DNA of 64,000 bases from Leishmania martiniquensis. Lineage: Eukaryota; Euglenozoa; Kinetoplastea; Trypanosomatida; Trypanosomatidae. Within the stretch, counting starts at the first letter, position 1. Each line of letters starts with the position of its first letter. Below are positions 1 to 9,071 of the stretch, one piece after another. Location: the NCBI RefSeq assembly GCF_017916325.1, contig NC_090160.1, forward strand, positions 873,501 through 937,500. The letters run 5' to 3'. Below the pieces are notes generated by a model. That model saw only the letters and a list, made by a program, of their open reading frames with translations, made no database searches and was not told the DNA's origin. A program made the translations under genes and the position numbers.

Positions 1-115
1 ACCTCCCTCCCCTCCCTCTGTTTCCCCCGCTCTGCCCTCGCACACAGCGTGCTGGTGCGCATCCGTCACGCCTGCCCCACGGAACATCTCCCTTTTTGCG
101 CCCTCCAGCAGAAGG

Positions 116-640
116 ATGGACCCGGCGCTGGCAGTGATGTCGCCTTTTCACTTTGAGACGAAGGGCATCGATGGGATGCTGGAGGACGCTGTGGAAGAGA
201 TCACACGGCCCTCGCCGATCGGTGCAAGTAGCAGCAACAACGGCGGCCACAAGCGAACCTTTGCCGCAGCCGACGGCACTGCTGTGGAACCTCCTGCATC
301 AGCGGCTCTTCCTGTGACGCACTGCAGCTTCTGTGCCCAATCTACCACCATTCGCTCCGTCCCCGAGGGTGGCATGTACGTGTGCGCCAACTGTTTAGCT
401 GAGCAGGGCAGCCGACCTCGTTCGTTTCCACTCGGAACTTTCAAGTGCTGCCCCACCTCCACGGAGGCGGTGGACGGAGATGTAGTGCAGTGCGCCAGTT
501 GCTGCCGCTGGTATCACGCGCACTGCGTAGGCATTACGGATAGCGCGCTGCGCAACTATGTGACTCTATCCACGACCTCATGGCACTGCCCGGAGCCGGC
601 CTGCTGCGATCGCGTGCTGCAGAGACACTTGAAGAGGTGA
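116..640 (+). CDS. PHD-finger-like zinc-binding protein
   Basis: A 174-residue protein with two adjacent Cys-rich modules. C70xxC73 and C90xxC93 form a four-Cys knuckle. Cys111/112, C126xxC129, H134, C137, C158 and C163/164 then match a PHD finger (C4HC3), including the aromatic run CRWYHAHC before the last ligands. PHD fingers usually read histone H3 tails or act in chromatin complexes, so a nuclear chromatin role is inferred. The first ~65 residues are low-complexity and Ala/Ser-rich. There is no in-frame stop between the window edge and the ATG, but that stretch is pyrimidine-rich and looks like 5'UTR. An extended N-terminus outside the window cannot be excluded. Confidence 0.75.
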   Translation: MDPALAVMSPFHFETKGIDGMLEDAVEEITRPSPIGASSSNNGGHKRTFAAADGTAVEPPASAALPVTHCSFCAQSTTIRSVPEGGMYVCANCLAEQGSRPRSFPLGTFKCCPTSTEAVDGDVVQCASCCRWYHAHCVGITDSALRNYVTLSTTSWHCPEPACCDRVLQRHLKR

Positions 641-1403
641 ACAAGGGAGTGGCCGCCGACAGAAGGTGGGAAGGGAGGCCGGCGCTCGCAGATGTGCGCT
701 CGTCGGGCAGGGCGGCAGGCTGTGAGGGCGAGAGAGGCCTTTGATAGTCACGCCTCCTTTTTTTCTCGCTTTGCGAACATTCAATGCCTGTGTCTTCGGA
801 GGCGTGCGTGGGCGTATGCCCTACATGTGCTGTGCCCTGCGGCATGTACGATCTACACACGTCGTCGCCGACTTTGAATCCTTAACATGATGGGAAGTGT
901 TGGGGTGGCTTTGAGGAAAGAGTCTCTGTGTGTGTGCGTGCGTGTGTGTGGGAGAGCGAGAGGGGGGCAGTCTTTAGGATGCCGAGTGCCCCCCTCCACC
1001 CCCTTTTCGTTTCTTCTACTCTTTGTGGCACACTCACGCGACAGACGTGCTCTATTTGCTGAGCCTCACCTCCTTGCTGTAGCCGCTCGACATCATGCAT
1101 GCCAGGCCCGCTGCCTCCCTCTCCTCATATCTCTACTGCTGCCGCTGCCTGTTACTTTTTTCCTCGCCATTCACTGGAGCGCATATTCACTTGGCTTTCT
1201 CACTTGAACGCTGCGTGTATGTTGCCGGCGATCGCTGTATCGATTCCTTTCGCGTTGCGCGGGCTTGTGATGGCGGCGCTTTGCCCAACCAGGGGAGTGG
1301 CCGACGGAAGGCTCCTCCTTTTTTCCTGACCAACCTCGACGGACGTCGGCACTAAGCTGTGGCACATGAGGAGGACCTGGTTATAACACGCCTTACAAAC
1401 GTC
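641..1403. other. intergenic spacer (3'UTR/5'UTR)
   Basis: No gene seen. It contains a GT-rich stretch near 925-950 and CT-rich blocks near 990-1160 that could serve as the splice-acceptor polypyrimidine tract for the gene starting at 1404. Confidence 0.6.
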
Positions 1404-2954
1404 ATGTGCAACTTCTTCTACGTTGGTGCCGCGTCGCGGCAGCGTGAAAGAGCCGCGGGGTCAACCTCCATGCCTCTCCACCGGACATGGGTGAAGCCAC
1501 AACTGCTGCAAAACAGCACTGCCACCTTCCTCGATACCATTCTGTACACCGACGGCGACGGCGTAGCTGTGGCGCAGATGTGGCTGCGCGTCAACCCCGG
1601 TGATCGTCACGGGCTGGACGCCGCGCCAGAGCCCTCTTCCCTTGTTGCGGCGTGCCATGTGGCGTTGGTGTGTCCCAATCGCACCGAGGTTCCTGTCATC
1701 AGCGGCGCAGCCGTGCTCGCTGACGGCGCAACATCGGCCGCTGCTCATTTTCACCTCGTCTACCCGTGCGCCGGTCGCAGCGACGCATCACTCCGTGAGG
1801 TGGTGCACACCTGGAACGGGATGCGACTCTCTGTGACCCGCAGGCGAGCACTCGTTAGCGTAGCGGGCACGAGTGCCCCTTACGCAGCGACTGTGGTGGT
1901 AAGCGAGGCTGCCACCACAGGCGTGTTTGTGCTCGAGTCGGGCGTACATCACCGCACTGATGCCTTCCACGTCAGAACAGGCGCGGCCGCGCGCCAGGGG
2001 CTGGTGCCTCCGGTTACAGTGCTGCAGATGCGTGCGCCCCTCACAGAAGGGAAGACGCAGCGAAGTTTTCGGCATGGGTGCCTGAGCGAGTCTCTGGTAG
2101 GCTTCATCGCGCAAGAACCGGATCGGCGGCGCTCCATCTTCTCTCTTGCTGCTGTCCCCTCCGCCGATGCGCACGTGCTGTATGAAGGGGTGCAAATACT
2201 TCTGGAGATGGGCACAGCCGCCTTTCATGACGCCGATGAAGCGCTTGTCCCTTGCTGCGGCCTTGTTCAGCGTCTGGTGTACACTGACTGCGCCTTGAGG
2301 CGCACCCAACTCCATGCATCCCCTCTTCTGGAGGCTACACAGGTGGTGCTTACCGTGCGTGTGGAGGGGGCGCTTTCCCGATCGGCGTCTCTCTGGCCCT
2401 TTGGCAACGTGACATGGCAGCTGTGCGGCTCGCAGCGCTACGAGGCCACCGTGACCCGGCTACAGCGGCCTCTTGAGGGGCGGCTGAGTTGGGTTGTGGA
2501 GCCACTCCGCTCCGTCTCGTTGGGCCAGCCGTGTGTCGGTAGCGCCTCAGGTAGTGCGGTGGTTGCGGCAAAGGCGACGCAGGGGAGCTGTGCTGCTGAG
2601 CGGAAAGGCCAGATGCGTTGTGTCACGTGTGCAGCGGAGGAGCACTCTTTGCTCTTCTCGCGCCAAGGAGGCGTTCGCATTGGCGGCGTTGGCTTTCGCT
2701 GCTCTCTGACGCCCTCCGCTGGCGCTATTTGCTCGGCGCACCAACAATATTCCCCAGCCACCGCAGCATCGCACGAATCACTCAGCTGCCGCAGAAAAGC
2801 TGCGATGTGGTGGCATCCACCCCCACTGTGGCTGTCCCGCACGGCGTGCAGCATCACGCATCACAGTCTGTCCGAGCTGTCTGTGTTGTACTGCCTCGTT
2901 TTCATCATCTGCTTCCTTGTGCACCTCCTACGGCGAGGCAGAGCGAGTGAGTGA
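1404..2954 (+). CDS. conserved-looking tail-anchored membrane protein, function unknown
   Basis: A 516-residue protein from the first ATG of the open frame; a second in-frame ATG lies at 1470. The bulk is soluble-looking and beta-rich in appearance. Residues ~489-510 form one strong hydrophobic segment (VLYCLVFIICFLVHLL) followed by a short basic tail ending RRGRASE. No N-terminal signal peptide is visible, so a tail-anchored (or cryptic type I) topology in the ER or another endomembrane is inferred. A Cys-containing motif CVTCAAEE lies ~75 residues before the membrane segment. I do not recognise the family. An ER PIG-X/PBN1-like subunit was considered because of the soluble-domain-plus-C-terminal-TM layout, but no diagnostic motif was seen. 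Confidence 0.7.
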   Translation: MCNFFYVGAASRQRERAAGSTSMPLHRTWVKPQLLQNSTATFLDTILYTDGDGVAVAQMWLRVNPGDRHGLDAAPEPSSLVAACHVALVCPNRTEVPVISGAAVLADGATSAAAHFHLVYPCAGRSDASLREVVHTWNGMRLSVTRRRALVSVAGTSAPYAATVVVSEAATTGVFVLESGVHHRTDAFHVRTGAAARQGLVPPVTVLQMRAPLTEGKTQRSFRHGCLSESLVGFIAQEPDRRRSIFSLAAVPSADAHVLYEGVQILLEMGTAAFHDADEALVPCCGLVQRLVYTDCALRRTQLHASPLLEATQVVLTVRVEGALSRSASLWPFGNVTWQLCGSQRYEATVTRLQRPLEGRLSWVVEPLRSVSLGQPCVGSASGSAVVAAKATQGSCAAERKGQMRCVTCAAEEHSLLFSRQGGVRIGGVGFRCSLTPSAGAICSAHQQYSPATAASHESLSCRRKAAMWWHPPPLWLSRTACSITHHSLSELSVLYCLVFIICFLVHLLRRGRASE

Positions 2955-3814
2955 GCGTGTGTGTGTGCATGTAAGGAGGTGGAATTGGTGACGCTACCAG
3001 CGCTGCCGTCGTCCGCTGAGTCTCACGCACGCATCCTGCCACACTCGTCTCCACGTCCTTCGGGCGCCATGTTTCTCTCGCTCCCTCCCCTCCGCACTTT
3101 GCGGCCTTTCACGGGAGTTTTTGTTCTGTCCACTGCTCATACCCTAAACGCCGACTCGACTGCCGCTGAGTGTGGCGCACCGCTGAAGCGGCTCATCCTT
3201 ACTCCCAGAGAAGCCGCCAAGAAGGAGGGAGGGGCACAGGCACACCGCTGCAAGCATGCTGAGCTCCGCCGTAACCCCGAAAGGCTTCGATTCAGCACCT
3301 TGCTCAGCTTTTTTGGGAACGACGCGGAGTCATCTCCGATGAGCACTCTGCACCGAAGGTGAGTACGAGACCGGCCTCGCCCCTCTTCAAGTGAGCGCAT
3401 GCACACATGAGATGCTCGTCATCATGAGGCGTCTGCTATCCGCGGATAAAGGCAGCTCCTCTCTGCTTCTTTCTTTCGCTTCTCTGCGCTAAGCCAGACC
3501 CCTCCCCTTTGTACACTTTCCCCTGTACACCATCACGGCGGCAACGGACGCCCTCACCCCCACCAATGAAGGGGGTGGACACCTCTCTCTACTTCTATCT
3601 GGATCTCCCCAGCTGCGTTCTCTGTTCCTGTCTCACCTTCGACCTCTCCGTGCAGTACCCATCAGCGCTGCTCTTAGAGCTTTGCTTGCTGAATCGTGTC
3701 GACACTTCGTGTTGTGTCAGAGCACCCCGACTCTACCGCTTCGTTTGCGTCCGCATTCTTCCGCTTCCTTGCTTGCCCTCACTCCTCGTCCCAGTTAGGC
3801 TTCGAGAGCGTCGC
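2955..3814. other. intergenic spacer
   Basis: No convincing gene. An in-frame stretch from an ATG at 3069 to 3362 (97 codons) starts inside a polypyrimidine tract and is probably not coding. CT-rich blocks near 3460-3510 and 3555-3640 are plausible splice-acceptor tracts for the small gene at 3815. Confidence 0.5.
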
Positions 3815-4216
3815 ATGGAGAACAAGGCACCGGGTACACGGCCACGGCCGGAGGGGTACGCCTCCGCTACCAACGCGCAGGGGCACGAGAATTTTTTTCA
3901 CCCCAAGCAGCAGCCTCGTACACAGAACATCCAGAGGGCTGGCCTACGCTCCGCGAAGCGCATTGGCATGTGGTTCACGGGAGGCGTTCTTGTCTTCATT
4001 GTGACGCCGACCTATCTAGGGCCCCTCTACGTCAAGTACGTGGCGGGTAGCAAGTGGCTGGAACGGGCGTCGAAGTCCATCTGGCAGCGCCGAAACGAGA
4101 AGAACTATGACTTGTACATGACGCAGCGCAAGAATACGTGGACGGAATGGCTCGGCTTGAAGCGCTACAACATCAGCGGGGAGGAGAACGAGGGTGAAAT
4201 CCAGAAGTACCGATGA
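3815..4216 (+). CDS. small single-pass membrane protein, function unknown
   Basis: A 133-residue protein. The N-terminal ~45 residues are polar and basic, and one membrane segment follows at about residues 51-72 (MWFTGGVLVFIVTPTYLGPL). After it comes a highly charged, Trp/Tyr-rich tail (SIWQRRNEKNYDLYMTQRKN). Size and layout resemble small trypanosomatid mitochondrial inner-membrane proteins such as accessory respiratory or ATP-synthase subunits, but no family motif is recognised. The open frame extends upstream to 3509. That extension is pyrimidine-encoded and unlike protein, so the ATG in a purine-rich context (cgcATGgag) was chosen. Confidence 0.75.
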   Translation: MENKAPGTRPRPEGYASATNAQGHENFFHPKQQPRTQNIQRAGLRSAKRIGMWFTGGVLVFIVTPTYLGPLYVKYVAGSKWLERASKSIWQRRNEKNYDLYMTQRKNTWTEWLGLKRYNISGEENEGEIQKYR

Positions 4217-5153
4217 GGCCACTGCTGCGACCGGTTCTGCTGCGGACGGTCTTTGTGTGCTCACATGCGGTTGTGCGATGTGGGGCATGCGCAAAACGCG
4301 TTTGTTCCCCTTTGGTGCTTTTTTTTCTTCACTCTTTGGGGCGTCGAATGCGGGCTTTCCCTTCGTGTGCGCTTTCCTGTTGTGTGTTTCAAACTCTACC
4401 CCATCCTGGCGCGCCTACTTCCTCCTCACAGTCTATCTTATCGCTGCTGGCACGTGTGTGATGCCAGTGGCGGCTGTTCGAGTAGTTGGGCAGAGGTGCA
4501 CTCTTTGGCATTTCTTTGTCGGTCTCTTTTGTGCAGATTTGTGGCATACCTTTTCGATTTCTTCTCTCTTACCCGTTTGCCACGCCCCTTTCGCCCTCTC
4601 CCCCCTCGCGCTCTTCCGATTCGCTGCACGGCAGCTCGTTGTGGCACTCACGATATGCTGGAAGCGAAGCGTCGCCGTACGCTTGCGCATCGAGGCACAG
4701 CAGAGACAAATCGGCGGATCAGCCGCCCCTGTGCCGCGAGGAGTGGGGACGAGGTAGGGCGGAGGGGCCACCTGTGTGTGCTCGCGTGTGCGCACGATCA
4801 CGCCCCCTTTCCTACTGCAACGCGGCTCGGTGGCCCACGCTAGTGGCTACACGCGACGAAAGACTGCAGTTTGCTCACTGCCTTGGTCAACCGCTCCCCG
4901 ACCCTCCCTCACTCCCTCTTCGCCTCTGCGCATCTGTAGGGAGGCGGGGGGGGGGGCGGGCGGCGGTGCGCCGCTGCCGCTGGCTGCCACATTGCGCAGC
5001 GAACGCATCGAGTAACGGGTGTGAAGAGGACTGTTGTCCCTGGGGGGCCACCACACGCGCCCTTCACCATCGTGTCTCCCCTGAAACTCAGAGGAGCCCA
5101 CGAACGAGGCGACGAAGAGTGAGGCTTGTTTCTCTTCCCCATTCAATGCGGCA
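4217..5153. other. intergenic spacer with long G-run
   Basis: No gene seen. The first ~500 bp are T-rich and pyrimidine-rich. Around 4939-4966 there is an 11-G run inside a longer G-rich block. Overlapping open frames here are short and driven by composition. Confidence 0.55.
4939..4966 (+). repeat. G-rich tract (G-run of 11)
   Basis: Eleven consecutive G (about 4946-4956), flanked by GGGAGGC and CGGGCGG. On the transcribed strand this could form a G-quadruplex in an RNA spacer. It is also a likely sequencing-error hotspot. Confidence 0.7.
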
Positions 5154-5673
5154 CCACACGACAGAGACCCCGCTCTGCCCCCTGCCTGTTACGTGGGCGC
5201 AATCCCGTGGCGCGAAACAGTCGGGCCGACACGTGGCGCACCCATACCCTCCGCCCCGTTCTCTGAGCACAGCCTCCAGCCCGACATCCGCCCCCGCCTC
5301 GCACGTTACCGCCTCTGTGCATCCCCCTCGGACTGACTGAGGCTCGCCGCCAGCGGCTACTGAGAGAGGGAGGGAGGGAGGGGTGAGGTACGGTCGCATC
5401 GCGCGAGCAGTCCGCCTGCGACATGAGTGGTGCAAACGGGTTCCCCGTCGCAGGCCGGCCCGACGCAACGCCATCGAAGCTCTGACCCCCAGCATGAGCA
5501 GTGGCCAATCGCTCTGAGTCGTCTAGGACGCAGGCACTTGTCCCCCCCTCCGATCCTGCGACTGCCAGTGGTGGTTCGGCATTGGCAGGGGATAGGGGGG
5601 GCTGTGCTGCTGCTTCACGCCGAGCAGACACCAGAGTCCTGTGCAACCACGCGCTGAGAAGTGCGTCAAATCG
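5154..5673 (-). repeat. long inverted repeat, copy A (SIDER/RAG-like)
   Basis: About 520 bp that is the reverse complement of 45083-45603. By eye, the two copies match through the whole length with only a one-base length difference in a C/G run (five C near 5288-5292 here, six in the other copy). Edges: the match starts at ccacacgac (5154) and ends at tcaaatcg (5673), and flanking sequence differs. It lies in the spacer between 4216 and 6023, antisense to transcription. Length and intergenic location fit degenerate retroposons (SIDER) and the repeated alignable sequences used for gene amplification in Leishmania; that family assignment is inference. Confidence 0.9.
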
Positions 5674-6022
5674 TCTTCAGAGGGGGAGGCGCCTTCGCAG
5701 CCGTCGATCTCCACCCCCACTCTTCACGGTACGGCACCTCTCCTCTTTTGGCTCTCTTGTGCTTCTTTGCTGCCTTTGGCGCCACGCACGCCGGCAGCCG
5801 TCCCTCTCTCTCTCCCTTAACTGGAGCCTTTCGCACGTCGTTCCGCCTCCGCGCTTCCTTGTCTCTCATTTCTTTGCCTGGGTGAGGCACGTAGCCTTAC
5901 GTTGCCCAGTCAGGTGGCCAAAGGCAGAGGACGGGATACCCGCAAAGGCTTTTAGACCTCATCGGCTGCACCCAGTCACACAGATCTCATAATCACGTTC
6001 GCAAAGCTGTACCAGCGCCGCG
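5674..6022. other. intergenic spacer
   Basis: CT-rich 5' flank (5730-5880) of the gene at 6023; nothing else recognised. Confidence 0.5.
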
Positions 6023-6394
6023 ATGGAGCAAGAGGGGAGACTGGCTGAGAGGGAGGTGCGCGAGGTCGTGGCAGACGCCGAGTCGCCGCTGGCACAGCGC
6101 CATGTGCGAGCATCCCTGAAGAAGAACAAAGTTGCTCTTATTCTATTCGGCATGGCTCTCTTCACCCCCGCCTTCTTCCTCCTCTCCTTCTACACCGCCA
6201 AGGCACGCGAGATTCGCGCGAACTTCAGAGACCCTTACGCGCTCCCCGAGGGGTTCAACCCAAAGACGGGTGAGTTCGCGAGCGGGAGTGCGGCGTCGAA
6301 GAGTGTGCCTGGTGTGCCCATAATGAACTCAATCTTTGTCGGCGAGGAGCCGGGCAGGTACGGACAGCGTGCGAGCAAGCGCAGCGTCGCGTGA
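6023..6394 (+). CDS. small single-pass membrane protein, function unknown
   Basis: A 123-residue protein starting at ATG in a cgcgATGgag context. Residues 1-35 are charged and likely helical. One membrane segment occupies residues ~37-59 (VALILFGMALFTPAFFLLSF), followed by a polar tail containing FRDPYALPEGFNPKTGE. The P/G-rich juxtamembrane stretch ending in a conserved-looking Asn/Pro motif suggests an ordered post-membrane domain. Family not recognised. Small size and lack of a signal sequence fit an organellar (mitochondrial or ER) one-pass protein. Confidence 0.75.
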   Translation: MEQEGRLAEREVREVVADAESPLAQRHVRASLKKNKVALILFGMALFTPAFFLLSFYTAKAREIRANFRDPYALPEGFNPKTGEFASGSAASKSVPGVPIMNSIFVGEEPGRYGQRASKRSVA

Positions 6395-7709
6395 CGCCGT
6401 TAAGGTGGTGCGTGCGGGCGTGCGCCCGAGCTTTTAGGTTCCCTCCCTCTGCTAATGTGCCTCTTTCGCTCTTCACCCTCTTTCCTTTCCCTTTTTGGTT
6501 TAGGTCGCCCGGCCGCTGTGCAGAGAGGCACAGGGCTGCAGTCACGTACGGTTAGGGGAGGGGAAGAGTGGGAGATGGGGGTGGGGCGCGGAGAAGAGAG
6601 GCGCTTCTGCTGTGAAGGTGGGCGAGTTGCCCGTCTCATACTGTAATCCGGAAGTCTGGGGAGGCTCGCCTTGGTGCCTCCCGAACTGAAAATGAGTCAT
6701 CCAGTGAAAAGTGATATGCACACTTGCGCAGCACCGTTTGGGCGGAGAGAGAGCACGAGGGAGGGGAGGTTCGCGCAATCGATGCAGTGGGCCCGTCTAG
6801 GGCGCGATGACTTGCTTGCAAACGGAGCTTGTCTGGCTGATGGCGCATTTCGCTGAAGCTTCGGCAGACTCCATTAAGGGCTGCCCTTTTCCTCTGATTC
6901 CCCCCTTTCCCTTCTCTCTTTCTCGCACCCTTTGTCTCCGACCACGCGCACTGCTCTGACCTCCGTGCGCCGATTTGAAGATATGTGAGCGGGTGCGCTC
7001 GAGAGCAAAGTTGCGCGTCTCGCATGCCCAGTTCCGCGACCGTCGGCCCATTTTTTTCTCTTTTCACCCTCCTCTTCGCTTCATCTTTTTGCACTTAGGC
7101 TAATTGGGCGGCGATTGCGGGTGCCCCGTACCGCGCCGGTGTTGCGCTGCGCAGAGACCTCTTGCGCCCTACAGTCGTCCACGCACTGCCTCTCTTCCAT
7201 TTTTCGCGGTCTTGTGCGGGTGCTTGCAGAAGGGTGGTGAACGCATCACGAGGAGGATCCTAGGACGCTGGGGGTGTCGCGGCTGCGGGCTTCACAGGCG
7301 CACTGTGATCTCCGATCACCCTCCCCTGCGTGTGCTCTCGTTCCCGTGCTCGGCGAGGCGTCGCGCGGTGTGCGGGGCTCGTGAGGAAGTGACGACTTGA
7401 CTACTCTCTTCTTCAGGTGCAACTCCCTCTTCTTATATCTCATCCACGCGGTGTCGCGCCGTGCCCCTCTCCCCCTCTCGCCGCCCCGCAGCTTGTCGAA
7501 ACCTCACGGATAGGAGGGGTCGCGCAAGTCTCCTCGAACCCTTTTCAGCGACCGCCAACAGCAAAAGTGCAGAACAGGTGATTGCCCCCCCCCCATTGGC
7601 GCGGGCGTCGATCTGCTGCGTCTCGGATATCATCGCCGCCACCCCTCCCCGGCGTCGCCTCCTGAGTACGTCTACCGTCGGCCTCTTTTTTTTCTTTTCT
7701 CTGCCTACT
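6395..7709. other. intergenic spacer
   Basis: No gene seen in 1.3 kb. The last ~30 bases before the next ATG are almost pure pyrimidine with no AG (see the finding at 7682). CT-rich blocks also occur at 6890-6930 and 7040-7090. Confidence 0.55.
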
Positions 7710-9071
7710 ATGAGCACCCTGCTCGAAATCTACCGGCACAGCTTCCCCAAGCGTCTGCGCTTTGACAAGGCGAGTCAGATGCTCTACGCCCAGTGCTACG
7801 CCATCAACAAACGGTACAGAAGCCGAAAGTACATTCCACAGAAAGAAATACGCGACGTGCTGAACAGCTACGCGCCCATGCCAGGCGCACCGTGGCTGCA
7901 GCTGCCGATTGTGCGCCACGTCCTGCTGATCCGCCTCATCAACGGCATCCGTGGGCTGCAAGGTGGAAAGTCATGGCTGTACAACCGCAACGTGGAGGAG
8001 GAGCATCGTAAGATCGCGGAGTGGCTCGGCAAGGCCGCGAAGAAGTCCCCGATCCACCGTGGCACCGCCGCTGCCCGCGCATCAACCTCGGCGAGGCAAG
8101 ACAGTGCGGCCGCGCACGCCGCTCTCGATGCGATGGTGGAGCGCGAGCGGTTTGAGCGAGAGGTCCTTCTCAACTTTCATGTGGCAACTGCGTACCAGCG
8201 CGTTATGCGCCTGGGCTTTGCACTGGTTGTGGCGTTATGCTGTATCATGTACGCCTCGCTCCACACGGACACCCTCGTCTATGGGTATCTTCGCTATTGG
8301 CGACGCTGTGGCCGGCGCGAAATCATGGAATACTTCCGCGACATCACCTTGCTGCACACTTTGGCGGAGGTGCCGCCAGCGTACGCAAGCCTCCTGCCAC
8401 CACCATGTGTGCGATACAAAGATGCCGCAGGGGACACCTGCTACGCGGTGAACATGGTTGAGATGGTGCTTCCGCAGCACAACGTCACCGTCTTCGCCAT
8501 CCCATGCCCCCAGGCTGGGGAGAAGGCGTTCTTCGCGAAAGTTGGATCCGTCGCGGAGGTGTGCGACGGCATCATTTTAGAGGGCGTGAGCTTCGACAAG
8601 ATTGACAAGCTCGTACCAGCGGTCTTTTTCCCACTCAAGAACAACACGTTCCCTGCTATTGGGCTGCACCACCGCTTCCTCGACATCTTGCGAAGCAGCT
8701 CTGCGGAGCCGCCGATGCTGTATCCGGCAGGCGCTGATGTGGGGTGGGGAGCCTCCATCATGCAGGCACTCATCCCATATGAGCTCCGCTGCGTCTACAA
8801 CCCAACGAAGCTGTCAGCGACGAAGGGAGAGGCGCGTATTGGCTGGGGCTATGTGCGACGGGTGCTGGAGGAGTTGATAGAGGACGAAGCTGCGAAAACG
8901 AGTGGTGAGAAGTGCGTGTTGTGCCTGCCGTGGACTCTCAACCAAATTGTGAACATGGAGGCAAGTCTTGTCAAGTACGGCTTCGAGGTGCGTAACGTGT
9001 ACCGGCTGCACTGGCAGCGAGAAGATCACATGGGCGAGCACTTCTGTAACTACTTCTGCATCCCTGAGTGA
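7710..9071 (+). CDS. membrane protein with TraB/PrgY-like C-terminal domain (tentative)
   Basis: A 453-residue protein. The N-terminal ~165 residues are basic, followed by one membrane segment at ~166-185 (GFALVVALCCIMYASL) and a ~260-residue C-terminal domain. In that domain VCDGIILEGVSFDKI resembles the TraB-family 'D.V..E' strand. Near the end, KCVLCLPWTLNQIVNMEASL followed by VKYGFEV resembles the terminal PWG.AH.PGIE..L..GF element of TraB-like proteins, although the His is absent. The resemblance is from memory and partial, so function remains unknown. The open frame continues upstream to 7461, but that part is Pro/Arg-rich and pyrimidine-encoded, so MSTLLEIY was taken as the start. Confidence 0.7.
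   Translation: MSTLLEIYRHSFPKRLRFDKASQMLYAQCYAINKRYRSRKYIPQKEIRDVLNSYAPMPGAPWLQLPIVRHVLLIRLINGIRGLQGGKSWLYNRNVEEEHRKIAEWLGKAAKKSPIHRGTAAARASTSARQDSAAAHAALDAMVERERFEREVLLNFHVATAYQRVMRLGFALVVALCCIMYASLHTDTLVYGYLRYWRRCGRREIMEYFRDITLLHTLAEVPPAYASLLPPPCVRYKDAAGDTCYAVNMVEMVLPQHNVTVFAIPCPQAGEKAFFAKVGSVAEVCDGIILEGVSFDKIDKLVPAVFFPLKNNTFPAIGLHHRFLDILRSSSAEPPMLYPAGADVGWGASIMQALIPYELRCVYNPTKLSATKGEARIGWGYVRRVLEELIEDEAAKTSGEKCVLCLPWTLNQIVNMEASLVKYGFEVRNVYRLHWQREDHMGEHFCNYFCIPE

Noticed and set aside
3069..3362. 97-codon frame after the tail-anchored protein gene
   Set aside because: Starts inside a CT-rich tract and has no family or clear domain; the longer version needs a GTG start.
4486..5340. Long + strand frame (>280 codons) across the spacer and repeat A
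   Set aside because: Pro/Ser/Arg-rich translation of GC- and CT-rich spacer, lacks a plausible ATG context and overlaps the repeat.
5143..5646. Minus-strand frame in repeat A, identical to a + frame in repeat B (44984-45568)
   Set aside because: The shared peptide reflects the duplicated DNA. The two frames diverge after the one-base length difference, so there is no selection on reading frame.
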